NCBI RefSeq assembly: GCF_019209865.1
Contig: NZ_JAHUTT010000003.1
Location: forward strand, 1-64,000
Length of the DNA: 64,000 bases
Reading direction: 5' to 3'
Source: Shewanella sp. NIFS-20-20
GTDB lineage: Bacteria; Pseudomonadota; Gammaproteobacteria; Enterobacterales; Shewanellaceae
Positions 17,678 through 25,778 of this stretch are shown piece by piece (position 1 is the first letter of the stretch; every line of letters begins with the position of its first letter). Position numbers and translations under genes: made by a program. Below the pieces are notes generated by a model that saw only the letters and a program-made list of their open reading frames with translations, was not told where the DNA came from and did no database searches.

Positions 17678-18625
17678 ATGGCCAAAGTACTAGAAAGTGT
17701 CGACCAGCGAACGCAGCTGGTGGGGGAAAACCGACTCGAATTACTCCTCTTTCGTATTAACTCTACTCAACTCTTTGCTATCAATGTGTTTAAAGTGAGA
17801 GAAGTGGTAAAACTCCCGCCGTTAAATGCGCTTCCAGGGAGTCATCAGCATGTCGCTGGAGTGGCCAATATTCGGGGTGTATCCATTCCCGTGATAAATT
17901 TAAAAGGCGCCATTGGTTTTAAACCCATGGAGATGACGGCCGATTGTAACCTGATCATTACTGAATATAATCGCACGATTCAAGGCTTCTTAGTGGGCAA
18001 AGTTGAGCATATTGTTAATATGACGTGGAGCGATATTTTACCGCCGCCCAAAACTGCTGGTGCTAATAATTATCTGACGGCGATCACTCGCCTTGAAGAA
18101 AAGAATATGAACCAGTTGGTGTCGATCATCGATGTTGAAAAAGTGTTGGCAGAGATTATTGCCTACGATACCGATTTATCGGATGGCGTATTAGATGACG
18201 ATTTAGTTGATCATATGCAAGGTCAACATATTTTAGTGGTGGATGACTCAGGTACTGCTCGGCGTCAGGTGAAAGAAACCTTATGCCCATTGGGCATTGA
18301 GATCACTGAAGTTCAAGATGGTTTGCAGGCCTTAAGACTATTACAGTCTTGGTCTCGAGAGGGCATTGATGTCAATAAAAAGCTATTGATGGTGATTACA
18401 GATGCCGAAATGCCAGAAATGGACGGTTATAAACTGACCAACGAAATTCGCAGTGATGATAAGCTCAAAGACTTGTATGTCGTACTGAATACGTCATTAA
18501 GCGGCAATTTTAACAACGCCATGGCTGAAAAGGTGGGCTGTAATAAGTTTATTTCTAAGTTTCAGCCCGACATGCTGGTTACCTTAGTTCAAGACAGACT
18601 CAAAGACCGACTTACCAATGGTTAG
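17678..18625 (+). CDS. cheV: chemotaxis coupling protein CheV
   Basis: A two-domain chemotaxis protein. An N-terminal CheW-like domain (about residues 15-160; AGVANIRGVSIPVINLK) couples receptors to CheA. A C-terminal receiver domain (about 185-310) has the acidic VVDDSGTARR, the phospho-acceptor Asp in MVITDAEMPEMDGY, and the Lys in FISKFQP. At 315 residues it is standard. It stands alone, away from flagellar or che operons. Its stop overlaps that of the next, convergent gene by four bases. Confidence 0.95.
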   Translation: MAKVLESVDQRTQLVGENRLELLLFRINSTQLFAINVFKVREVVKLPPLNALPGSHQHVAGVANIRGVSIPVINLKGAIGFKPMEMTADCNLIITEYNRTIQGFLVGKVEHIVNMTWSDILPPPKTAGANNYLTAITRLEEKNMNQLVSIIDVEKVLAEIIAYDTDLSDGVLDDDLVDHMQGQHILVVDDSGTARRQVKETLCPLGIEITEVQDGLQALRLLQSWSREGIDVNKKLLMVITDAEMPEMDGYKLTNEIRSDDKLKDLYVVLNTSLSGNFNNAMAEKVGCNKFISKFQPDMLVTLVQDRLKDRLTNG

Positions 18626-19254
18626 TCTTGACTAAACTCCTCGAGCAGCTCAGAAATGAGCTGTTTTTTTGGGTGAATCCCCAATCCTCGATACAATTTA
18701 GCCAGTCGAATGACATAGGCAAATCGTTGTTGACCAACAATCTCAATCATTTGGATCACGAAGGCTTCATCTAAGGCATGTTGACGACATTGTTGATGAA
18801 CGGCTTCGGCCACATTGGCATACACAAGGCCATTAAACTTGAACGTGTTTGTCAGTGGCGGTAGGTATTCAACACCATCAATAACGATAGGCCAGCCATT
18901 AGCATTGACTCGTTGCTTGGCGATTTCATACATCATCCACGCACTTTTTTTAAACCCACCAAAGGCATTGTCATCAAACTCGCTTTCTAGTAGTTCTTGT
19001 TGCGTCCAGTTGTCACCGATGGCTAAATGTTGGTGGTATTTTTTGCGCAACGACCGCTTAATGATATCTCGGCATTGCCAAATATCTTCAAAATACACTT
19101 GGCGCGTGAATTGATGACATTCAGCGCAGATAGGGACTTGCACTTGGGGATGTGACATGGCTTTTTTTGCTGTGGATGGGCACAAGATGAAGCCGTGCCT
19201 TGGCTCATCGCAAAACCAACAGCTATGACGCTTATCAAAGGGGATATCTATCAT
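18622..19254 (-). CDS. uncharacterised zinc-ribbon protein
   Basis: I do not recognise a named family. The product of about 210 residues has an N-terminal four-cysteine site, CWFC near residue 10 and CAEC near residue 42, that looks like a zinc ribbon or HNH-like treble clef. It is followed by a helical region with no signal peptide or membrane helix. The frame opens with TTG at 19260; ATG at 19254 is a better start, though no ribosome site is clear. The gene below it on the same strand direction is the DUF2750 gene, 34 bp upstream, so they may be co-transcribed. Confidence 0.7.
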   Translation of the reverse strand: MIDIPFDKRHSCWFCDEPRHGFILCPSTAKKAMSHPQVQVPICAECHQFTRQVYFEDIWQCRDIIKRSLRKKYHQHLAIGDNWTQQELLESEFDDNAFGGFKKSAWMMYEIAKQRVNANGWPIVIDGVEYLPPLTNTFKFNGLVYANVAEAVHQQCRQHALDEAFVIQMIEIVGQQRFAYVIRLAKLYRGLGIHPKKQLISELLEEFSQD

Positions 19255-19293
19255 GGTCAAAACATCGCCGGGCCTTGATACCCGGCGTATAGA

Positions 19294-19659
19294 TCACTGC
19301 TGAAGGGCTTCAACGTCTACTAAATGCTTAGCTAACTCAATGGGATCGAGTTCTAAGCAGCCTTGGTCATTTTGCCAATCAATGCCAATCACCACACCAT
19401 CATCATTTAAGTCAGAGACCCAAAATTCAAGATACTCAGACAAGGGGATAGCCACCGCTTGATAATCTGCCCATTCATCGGTGCAATGGGTTTTTGCCAT
19501 GGCTTCGGTTGACCATAATGGCATGGCGTCGGTTTCTTCATAGTCAGCTGAATCACACACTACCCAACCTTCGCCGGTTTCATCTTGCAGGCCCCAAAGC
19601 ATTTGCTGTTCTTTGACGTTGGCGATAAAGCTGCTTAATACAGGATCTAATTCAGACAT
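19294..19659 (-). CDS. DUF2750 protein
   Basis: A 121-residue acidic protein matching the DUF2750 pattern: LQDETGEGWVVCDS, an LPLWS-like PLWSTEAMA, and LSEYLEFWVSDLNDDGVVIGIDW. Function is unknown. Members often sit near immunity-like or SUKH proteins, but nothing here suggests a toxin system. It is probably co-directional with the zinc-ribbon gene downstream. Confidence 0.82.
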   Translation of the reverse strand: MSELDPVLSSFIANVKEQQMLWGLQDETGEGWVVCDSADYEETDAMPLWSTEAMAKTHCTDEWADYQAVAIPLSEYLEFWVSDLNDDGVVIGIDWQNDQGCLELDPIELAKHLVDVEALQQ

Positions 19660-19942
19660 TTAGGAGTTCTCAAGAGATAAAAAGTGGCTCGATTATATCA
19701 TGCTTGCTCAGTGAGGCTCTACAGATTGAGTATTTTTCGACTGGTTAGCATGAATTTAACCAATCCTTGATTGTCACAAAGATGAACTTGGGTCAGGATG
19801 TGGCTATGATTCATGTTCACTCAGATAGCAGCGCTAGAGCCTTATGTTGGCCACGACCTCTCGAGAGTGAGTTTATTTTATCAACACAGGCGACCCGTAG
19901 TGTAAGTGTGTTGTCAGTGATAACCAGCAAGGAGTGAGGGTA

Positions 19943-21187
19943 TTGAAAACACGTATTTCTATCCTGTTACTGGCGAGCGCAGGAGTAGTGACAACTGCTT
20001 CTGCCGATAATTCTGCTCAACAGTCACAGCCGTCTTCACTTGAGCAAATCGTTGCCCAATCGCAAGCAGATTTTCCTCAATGTTTGTTTCGTCTACAAGA
20101 GCTCGCCCGCAGTGAAGGCCTTGATGAGGAGTTGATCCATCAAAGTTTGGCCACCAGTAAATTTGTGCCCAGAGTCATCGAACTGGATCGCGCCCAGCCA
20201 GAGTTTAGTCAAACTTTTGGCGATTACCTTAACAAACGGGTGACCACCAAGCGGATCGAGCAAGGCAGATTGTTATATAAAGAGCACCGTGCTTTATTGG
20301 ATAAATTAGCGCAGCAGTACGGTATTCCTCCGCAATACCTGTTGGCATTTTGGGGGCTCGAAACTAATTTCGGTAGCTATAAAGGCAAGATGCCGGTTTT
20401 GGATTCTTTAGCCACCTTGGCTTGTGAGCCACGTCGAAGTAGCTATTTTACCCAAGAGTTAATGCAGGCGCTGCGCATTCAGCAGAAATTTGGCATTGAT
20501 AACCGCCAAATGGTGGGATCATGGGCCGGGGCGATGGGACATACCCAGTTTATGCCGAGTGCATATTTACATTATGCTAAAGATGGTAACGGTGATGGCA
20601 ACATCAATCTGTGGAATAGCTCTGATGATGCATTGACCTCCGCCGCTTACTTCTTACAGTCTTTAGGTTGGCAGCGAAATCAACGTTGGGGACGTGAAAT
20701 TAAATTGCCTGATAACTTTGATTTTCAACTGTTAGGGGCTAAACAGCGCCAACCGTTATCGCAATGGGCCAGTTTAGGCGTCACTCAAGCTGATGGTACA
20801 CCGCTAGCAAAGGTAGACATGGAGGCGGCCATCTATTTGCCGGCTGGTCATCAAGGGCCTGCGTTTATTGCTTATGATAATTTTGAGGTGATCCAAAAAT
20901 GGAATCGTTCAATATTTTATGCCATTGCGGTGGGCCACTTAGCCGATAGGATCAATGGGGCAGGTCATTTAGTCACCCCAGCGCCCGAGCAAGCACGGTT
21001 AAGCCGTGCTCAGTTAACCCAGATGCAGCAGCAGTTGGCTAAATTAGGGTATGATGTAGGTAAACCTGATGGTGTTTTTGGGCGTAAGTCAAAAGCCGCG
21101 TTGCAGGCATTTCAGTTGAAACAAGGGCTAGTTGCCGATGGTTTTCCCCATCAAACTAGCTTAGATGCGTTGGGCATCGTTAATTAA
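19943..21187 (+). CDS. MltB-type lytic murein transglycosylase with peptidoglycan-binding domain
   Basis: A periplasmic enzyme that cleaves the glycan strands of peptidoglycan to 1,6-anhydro ends. The SLT_2 domain (about residues 35-330) has the catalytic Glu in FWGLETNFGSYKG and the family AGAMGHTQFMPSAYL. A PG_binding_1 domain follows at about 350-410 (GYDVGKPDGVFGRKSKAALQAFQ, in family pattern). A signal peptide ends at about TTASA. The start is TTG at 19943, 8 nt after AAGGAG; the in-frame GTG at 19934 lies inside that ribosome site. It is followed by an FKBP gene after 30 bp. Confidence 0.9.
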   Translation: MKTRISILLLASAGVVTTASADNSAQQSQPSSLEQIVAQSQADFPQCLFRLQELARSEGLDEELIHQSLATSKFVPRVIELDRAQPEFSQTFGDYLNKRVTTKRIEQGRLLYKEHRALLDKLAQQYGIPPQYLLAFWGLETNFGSYKGKMPVLDSLATLACEPRRSSYFTQELMQALRIQQKFGIDNRQMVGSWAGAMGHTQFMPSAYLHYAKDGNGDGNINLWNSSDDALTSAAYFLQSLGWQRNQRWGREIKLPDNFDFQLLGAKQRQPLSQWASLGVTQADGTPLAKVDMEAAIYLPAGHQGPAFIAYDNFEVIQKWNRSIFYAIAVGHLADRINGAGHLVTPAPEQARLSRAQLTQMQQQLAKLGYDVGKPDGVFGRKSKAALQAFQLKQGLVADGFPHQTSLDALGIVN

Positions 21188-21217
21188 CCCGGGTAAACAT
21201 CCCCCTTTTGAGACAAG

Positions 21218-21703
21218 ATGATGATAGTAGCAGATGATAAAATCGTTCGTTTTTCGTATTCGATCAGTGATGAACAAGGCCAATTATTAGAGTCTAATCA
21301 AGGTGAGAAGGCCGTCGCTTACTTGCATGGCCATGACAATATGATGCCAGGTGTCGAAGCTATGCTGGAAGGTAAAGCTGCTGGAGAAACCGTAGAAGCT
21401 TTATTGCCGGCAGCGCAAACGTTCGGCGATCGCCAAGACGGTTTGGAACAACGGGTACCGGTAAAGCATTTGCAAGGCGCAACTAAGTGGCAAGCAGGCA
21501 TGACAGCATTAGTTCATACCGAGCAAGGTCCGCGTCAAGTGACTGTGCTGAAAGTGGGTAAGTTTATGGCCAATGTTGATATGAACTATCCATTGTCTGG
21601 TAAGACCCTCAAATTTAACATCACCATTTTAGATGTACGTGATGCTAGCGATGAAGAAATTGCCCATGGTCATGCCCATGGTGATGGCGGCCATCAACAC
21701 TAG
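21218..21703 (+). CDS. slyD: SlyD-like FKBP-type peptidyl-prolyl isomerase
   Basis: A cytoplasmic FKBP of the SlyD group, 161 residues. The FKBP part is interrupted by the chaperone insert-in-flap region (residues about 70-125), and the family start VRFSYSISDEQGQLLES and YLHGHDNMMPGVE are clear. The C-terminus ends in a short His-rich tail (HGHAHGDGGHQH), which in SlyD binds nickel. The tail is much shorter than in E. coli, so it may be a paralogue. It follows the transglycosylase gene by 30 bp. Confidence 0.85.
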   Translation: MMIVADDKIVRFSYSISDEQGQLLESNQGEKAVAYLHGHDNMMPGVEAMLEGKAAGETVEALLPAAQTFGDRQDGLEQRVPVKHLQGATKWQAGMTALVHTEQGPRQVTVLKVGKFMANVDMNYPLSGKTLKFNITILDVRDASDEEIAHGHAHGDGGHQH

Positions 21704-21718
21704 GTTATACATTATGAT

Positions 21719-21755
21719 AGGTACCAGTGAGTTGCCTTATCGTTAACTGGTACCT
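21719..21755. terminator. Hairpin after the FKBP gene
   Basis: A 10-bp perfect stem AGGTACCAGT/ACTGGTACCT (21719-21728 with 21746-21755) lies 15 nt past the FKBP stop. No T-run follows, so it is a candidate rather than a sure terminator. Confidence 0.5.
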
Positions 21756-21829
21756 TAATGATTAAGCGCGATGTGCACGTTAAGTGTCGCATTGATTGTT
21801 GCCCGATGAGTGATAGATTGGAATCGACT

Positions 21830-22057
21830 ATGATCCTTGATATTCCCTTAGGTAAATTGATTGTCACCGCCCAAGAAGTGCAAGTGAGACTCACTAGCAC
21901 TGGGGTCATGTTGCAAAGTTTTTGTGATGATCTGATTATTTTACCTGGTCCTTTATTACTTGCAGATGCTGGCGCAGTGCGCTGGAGTTTACCCATCACT
22001 CAAGAAGTGGCTGATCTTATGGTTGATTTTATCGGCCCGCAATTACTTAAACGCTAA
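21830..22057 (+). CDS. DUF3389-like small protein (75 aa)
   Basis: A short protein whose pattern (MILDIPLGKLIVTAQEVQVRL then a VMLQSFCDDLIILPG core) resembles DUF3389 proteins of Shewanella and Vibrio, of unknown function. The frame is open from 21758, but the start at 21830 is favoured because GGAA lies 8 nt before it and because the extra N-terminal part is unlike the family. No signal or membrane segment. Confidence 0.65.
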   Translation: MILDIPLGKLIVTAQEVQVRLTSTGVMLQSFCDDLIILPGPLLLADAGAVRWSLPITQEVADLMVDFIGPQLLKR

Positions 22058-22157
22058 TATATTGACGGCTTATTAGTGATTGTGCGACTGCTCTCACTGT
22101 CAGAAATAGGGTATGCTGTGGCGAGTTTTTGTATTAACAGTCAATAGGATGCCAATG

Positions 22158-22838
22158 ATGGCTTATACCCAATTAACATCATCTTTATCTGGGCTGGTGG
22201 TTGAGCCCAAGCAAACTGCCAGTGCTTGTGTTATTTGGTTGCACGGTTTAGGCGATAGCGCCGATGGCTTTGCACCTATAGTCAATAGCTTACACTTGCC
22301 AGCAACCTCAAGCATTCGCTTTATTTTTCCTAACGCTCCCGAACAAGCAGTCACCATTAATGGCGGCTATATTATGCGTGCTTGGTACGATATTAAGAGC
22401 CTTGATTTACATGATAGAGCTGATATGCCAGGGGTTATGGCGTCGGAGCAATTGATCAACCAATTAATCGATGACCAAATTGCCAAGGGTATTCCCGCCA
22501 ATAAAATTCTACTGGCCGGCTTTAGTCAAGGCGGGGTCGTGAGCTTATTTACCGGTTTACGTTGCCAACATACCTTGGCCGGTTTGATGGCATTATCTTG
22601 TTATCTGCCTGGCGGCGACCGTTTACCAGCGGCATTATCGGCCGAGAATCGTGCCACGCCCATTTTGTTTCAACATGGACAACAGGATGATGTGGTGATC
22701 CCCGCGGCAGCCGAAATGGCGCGAGATGCCTTGCTCGAGGGCGGCTATCCGCTCGATTTCTCTTTTTTCCCGGTGGCTCACGGCTTGAGTGCCGAACAGA
22801 TCCTGCCAATTCGTCAATTTATCCTTAGCCGCTGTTAA
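22158..22838 (+). CDS. phospholipase/carboxylesterase family hydrolase
   Basis: A small alpha/beta-hydrolase of the Abhydrolase_2 (carboxylesterase II, YpfH/Est-like) family. The nucleophile Ser is in LLAGFSQGGVVSL, the acid is in HGQQDDVV and the His is in VAHGLS near the C-terminus, giving a complete triad. WLHGLGDSADGF is the oxyanion segment. The frame is open from 22113, but AGGA at 22146-22149 points to ATG at 22155 or 22158. Product is about 226 residues; the natural ester substrate is unknown. Confidence 0.88.
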   Translation: MAYTQLTSSLSGLVVEPKQTASACVIWLHGLGDSADGFAPIVNSLHLPATSSIRFIFPNAPEQAVTINGGYIMRAWYDIKSLDLHDRADMPGVMASEQLINQLIDDQIAKGIPANKILLAGFSQGGVVSLFTGLRCQHTLAGLMALSCYLPGGDRLPAALSAENRATPILFQHGQQDDVVIPAAAEMARDALLEGGYPLDFSFFPVAHGLSAEQILPIRQFILSRC

Positions 22839-22847
22839 TTGTGCAAT

Positions 22848-22893
22848 CGACCTCGGATGTTAGGGGGATCTCCACCTTTGACATCTGAGGTCG
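22848..22893. repeat. Long imperfect hairpin after the carboxylesterase gene
   Basis: CGACCTCGGATGT (22848-22860) pairs with ACATCTGAGGTCG (22881-22893) with one G-T pair. The enclosed segment can pair further (AGG and GG against CC and CCT). It begins 10 nt after the stop codon. It lacks a T-run, so it could be a terminator, a mRNA-end stabiliser or part of an RNA. Confidence 0.55.
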
Positions 22894-23188
22894 TTAGCAG
22901 CCATCTACCTAGTTGACACAAGGCTGACTCCTACTGCCTGAGCCCACATCAGGGGTTATCCCCAGTGCCGATAGCCCGAGTCTCCAAACAATATGCTCAA
23001 CGCGCACAGGCTATCGACTCGCTGTTAGCTAACCGTCGAAACCAGGGCGATTTATCTGTTGTCGATGGCAGTCAGCCAGTCTGAGAGTGTCTGCGCCATG
23101 CACTTCATCAAGGCCGCTATGTTGGCGGCCCATCTCATACTTTCGTGCGATATTAGATTAAATTTACCACTTAAAGCTAATCACAAAT

Positions 23189-23206
23189 CCGTCACATCGC
23201 TGTCAT
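23189..23206 (+). promoter_or_regulatory. Candidate Pho box (PhoB site)
   Basis: Two 7-bp direct repeats, CCGTCAC and CTGTCAT, are separated by 4 bp (ATCG), an 11-bp period. The second matches the PhoB unit CTGTCAT exactly. A weak -10 (CAAAAT) begins 10 nt downstream. The target gene starts 115 nt further on and encodes an exported phosphate-releasing enzyme. Confidence 0.55.
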
Positions 23207-23321
23207 AGTGTTGCCTCAAAATCGCAGAGGTTGGGCGAGCAACGATGTTGTTTGATGACACAGATCCGATGATGTCGTTGGCACTGATAAAATCAATATA
23301 ATGACTATCAAGGGTGATTTA

Positions 23322-25019
23322 ATGGGGCATATATATCTAAAGTCGGCAGTCAGCATAGCGATGGTGTTCGCTTTATCTGCCTGTCATGGTGACAATAATG
23401 AGCAAACGCAATTAACGTGTGAACAATCGGACACTTGTATCCGCTTTACCGTGCTACATACCAATGATAACCATGGCCGTTTTTGGGAAAACTCCCGCGG
23501 AGAGTATGGTATGGCAGCGCGTAAAACCCTGATTGATAATATTCGGGCGGAGGTCGAAAGTGACGGCGGACAAGTATTGCTACTTTCTGGCGGTGACATC
23601 AACACAGGGATCCCTGAGTCTGATCTACAAGATGCCGTCCCTGATTTTATTGGCATGAACCTGATTGGTTATGATGCGATGGCAGTTGGCAATCATGAGT
23701 TTGATAACCCGTTATCAGTGCTCGATATGCAGGCAAGCTTAGCAGAGTTCCCCATGTTAGCGGCCAATATCTACCGCACTGATGGCAGTCGCTATTTTGA
23801 ACCCTATAAAATATTCGATATCAATGGTGTTAAGGTTGCGGTGGTTGGCTTAACCACTGATGATACCGTAAAAATCGGTAATCCTGAGTTTATCAGTGAA
23901 TTAACCTTTACTCAGCCTCAACAAGAAATGGCCTCGGTAGCTCAAGCACTGAGAGATAATCACCTGGCCGACATTATTTTTGCGACGACGCATATGGGAC
24001 ATTATGCGGATGCAAAAAGTGGCAGTAATGCTCCGGGCGATGTGGCAATGGCGCGCAGTTTACCCGGAGGAATGGTGCAAGCCATTTTTGGTGGCCACAG
24101 CCAAAACCCCGTGTGCATGGAGCCTGGGGGTGCCAATACCTATGCCGATTTTTCTCCTGGTGATGACTGTGTGCCTGATCAACAAAATGGCACCTGGATA
24201 ATGCAGGCCCATGAATGGGGTAAATATGTGGGGCGAGCTGATTTTGAATTTGATAACAATACCTTAAATCTAGTGGGTTACCGGCTTATCCCCGTTAATC
24301 TTAAAGTGAAAAATGAAGCTGGCGATGATGTGTTGGTGGGGGAGGCCATTCCTGCCGATCAAACAGTCAAAAGAGTATTACAAGAATTTCAAAATAAGGG
24401 GCAAGCCCAGTTAGATGAGGTTATTGCTAGTTTAGATGGGCTATTAGTTGGCGATAGAGCCGTGGTTCGTCAACAGCAAACTAACTTGGGACGTTTGATT
24501 GCGTTAGCTCAGAGCACTGGCCCTGTGTCGGCAGATTTTGCGGTAATGAACTCAGGTGGCGTGCGGGCAGATATCGACGCCGGAGAGGTGACTTATCGGG
24601 ATGTGCTCACTGTGCAACCGTTTGCTAATACCATCACGCTTAATCAAATGTCGGGCAGTGACGTGGCGCAATATCTCGCTCAGGTGGCGACAATTACCCG
24701 CGGCTCTGGCGGCTATGCACAAATTGCCGGTGTTAAGATGATCATTGATTGCAGTGATCAGTCGGTTGAGATTAGTGAGATTAATGGCAAAACTTTTAAT
24801 GCCGCGGACAATTATCGCTTTACGGTGCCCAGTTTTAATGCCGCCGGTGGTGATGGTTATCCGGTACTTGCGAATGCCATTAACACTGGGTTTGTGGATG
24901 CTGATGTGCTCTATCAATTTTTTAAAGCGCAACAACACGTCGTGGCGGCCGATTATCTACCTATGGGTGAATTGGTGTACCAAGGGTCGAGTACTGGACT
25001 TGGTTGTGATGCTCAGTAA
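23322..25019 (+). CDS. 5'-nucleotidase/metallophosphatase family lipoprotein
   Basis: An exported two-domain 5'-nucleotidase (UshA/2',3'-cyclic phosphodiesterase family) that frees phosphate and nucleosides from extracellular nucleotides. The N-terminal metallophosphatase has HTNDNHGRF, GGDINTG, GNHEFDNP, THMGHY and GGHSQ metal motifs (residues about 45-265). The C-terminal 5_nucleotid_C domain has NSGGVRADI, VQPFANT and FNAAGGDGYP. A lipobox ends LSAC near residue 21. Start ATG at 23322 has AAGGGTG 6 nt before it; the ATG at 23301 has none. The candidate Pho box upstream fits phosphate-starvation control. Confidence 0.92.
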   Translation: MGHIYLKSAVSIAMVFALSACHGDNNEQTQLTCEQSDTCIRFTVLHTNDNHGRFWENSRGEYGMAARKTLIDNIRAEVESDGGQVLLLSGGDINTGIPESDLQDAVPDFIGMNLIGYDAMAVGNHEFDNPLSVLDMQASLAEFPMLAANIYRTDGSRYFEPYKIFDINGVKVAVVGLTTDDTVKIGNPEFISELTFTQPQQEMASVAQALRDNHLADIIFATTHMGHYADAKSGSNAPGDVAMARSLPGGMVQAIFGGHSQNPVCMEPGGANTYADFSPGDDCVPDQQNGTWIMQAHEWGKYVGRADFEFDNNTLNLVGYRLIPVNLKVKNEAGDDVLVGEAIPADQTVKRVLQEFQNKGQAQLDEVIASLDGLLVGDRAVVRQQQTNLGRLIALAQSTGPVSADFAVMNSGGVRADIDAGEVTYRDVLTVQPFANTITLNQMSGSDVAQYLAQVATITRGSGGYAQIAGVKMIIDCSDQSVEISEINGKTFNAADNYRFTVPSFNAAGGDGYPVLANAINTGFVDADVLYQFFKAQQHVVAADYLPMGELVYQGSSTGLGCDAQ

Positions 25020-25030
25020 GTCAGTATGAG

Positions 25031-25075
25031 CTTAACGCCAGTGCGCTTGTGCTGGCGTTAAGGTAAGAATTTTTG
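25031..25075 (+). terminator. Terminator of the nucleotidase gene
   Basis: An 11-bp perfect stem CTTAACGCCAG/CTGGCGTTAAG (25031-25041 with 25052-25062) is followed a few bases later by TTTTT. Confidence 0.75.
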
Positions 25076-25084
25076 ATGATTAGA

Positions 25085-25111
25085 CTTGAAATCGCAAAAT
25101 CTGCCTAAATA
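25085..25111 (+). promoter_or_regulatory. Candidate sigma-32 heat-shock promoter
   Basis: CTTGAAA at 25085-25091 matches the sigma-32 -35 element. About 13 nt later CCTAAATA is a partial match to the -10 CCCCATnT. It would give a 5' leader of about 108 nt, enough for the hairpins before the small heat-shock gene. Confidence 0.55.
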
Positions 25112-25118
25112 TAGAGTA

Positions 25119-25224
25119 TGTGGACGCTCATGATGAGGCCCACAGTGGTGGCGACACCTATTGACGTCGGGGCAAACTAATTTGACCGACATTGACTTTC
25201 CATATTGCTTTCGAGGATATGATT
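25119..25224 (+). promoter_or_regulatory. ROSE-like RNA thermometer in the small heat-shock leader
   Basis: A series of stem-loops. Hairpin 1 is TGTGG/CCACA (25119-25123 with 25140-25144). Hairpin 2 is GGTG-GCGA-CACC (25147-25158). Hairpin 3 is GTCGG/CCGAC (25166-25170 with 25186-25190). The last, 25201-25221, pairs CATAT plus UUGCU with AGGATATG, leaving one bulged G and a UUCG loop. It buries the ribosome site AGGA (25214-25217). UUGCU opposite AGGA with an unpaired G is the hallmark of ROSE thermometers of ibpA-type genes. Confidence 0.8.
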
Positions 25225-25674
25225 ATGCGTAACTATGATTTATCACCTTTATTCCGTTCTGCCATTGGTTTTGACCGTTTAGCGCGCATGGCTGAACATG
25301 CTGCAGCCAACAATGGCAATGCAGGCTATCCACCTTATAACATTGAGCTGCTGGGCGAAAATCGCTATTGCATTACCATGGCCGTTGCCGGTTTTGGGAT
25401 GGCGGATTTAGACATTACCAGCGAAGGCGATAAGTTAGTGGTAAAAGGGACTCGCCAAGAGTCGACCACTGAGCGTCAGTATTTACATCAAGGCATCGCC
25501 GAGCGTAGTTTCGAGCGTACTTTTCAGCTCGCCGACCATGTCACTGTCACTAGCGCGCAGCTAGAGCATGGTTTACTCAATATCGAGCTAGTGCGTGAAA
25601 TTCCTGAGGCCATGAAAGCCCGTAAGATTAGTATCAATAGCCAAGACGCGTTAGAGCAACACGCAGCCAACTAA
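25225..25674 (+). CDS. ibpA: small heat-shock protein, IbpA/Hsp20 family
   Basis: A cytoplasmic alpha-crystallin-domain chaperone that holds denatured proteins for refolding by DnaK and ClpB. The domain spans about residues 32-125 (YNIELLGENRYCITMAVAGF, then LVVKGTRQ, then ERSFERTFQLADHV), with the closing LLNIELVREIPE. The N-terminus MRNYDLSPLFRSAIGFDRL is the IbpA type. Start is ATG at 25225, 149 residues, because GAGG (25213-25217) precedes it and it follows the thermometer hairpin. The upstream in-frame ATG at 25192 would translate through that hairpin. Confidence 0.95.
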   Translation: MRNYDLSPLFRSAIGFDRLARMAEHAAANNGNAGYPPYNIELLGENRYCITMAVAGFGMADLDITSEGDKLVVKGTRQESTTERQYLHQGIAERSFERTFQLADHVTVTSAQLEHGLLNIELVREIPEAMKARKISINSQDALEQHAAN

Positions 25675-25690
25675 TCCCCTAAGGATGGCA

Positions 25691-25718
25691 AAAAGGGAAG
25701 CTTAAGCTTCCCTTTTTT
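25691..25718. terminator. Terminator after ibpA, possibly two-way
   Basis: The stem AAAGGGAAGC/GCTTCCCTTT (25692-25701 with 25106+600, i.e. 25706-25715) has a TTAA loop and runs into TTTT on the plus strand. A-runs on the other side let it serve ilvH as well. Confidence 0.8.
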
Positions 25719-25778
25719 AGGCCAGAACTAATGAGCATTGTGGCCAACTTGCCCGGTCTTTTAACCGCAATCTTGGCT

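Larger units (their letters stand above)
22839..23321. other. 483-bp non-coding region with hairpins and a candidate Pho box
   Basis: No ORF with codon bias. It holds a long hairpin at 22848-22893, an 8-bp inverted repeat (22969-22976 with 23009-23016), a GCCGC/GCGGC hairpin near 23115, and two PhoB-like direct repeats at 23189-23206 before the nucleotidase gene. Confidence 0.6.

Noticed and set aside
24552..24938. 128-codon ORF opposite the nucleotidase gene
   Set aside because: Shadow of a gene with complete metallophosphatase motifs; no ribosome site or family pattern.
25192..25224. Longer N-terminus for the small heat-shock protein
   Set aside because: It would have no ribosome site and would translate through the thermometer hairpin that masks the real one.
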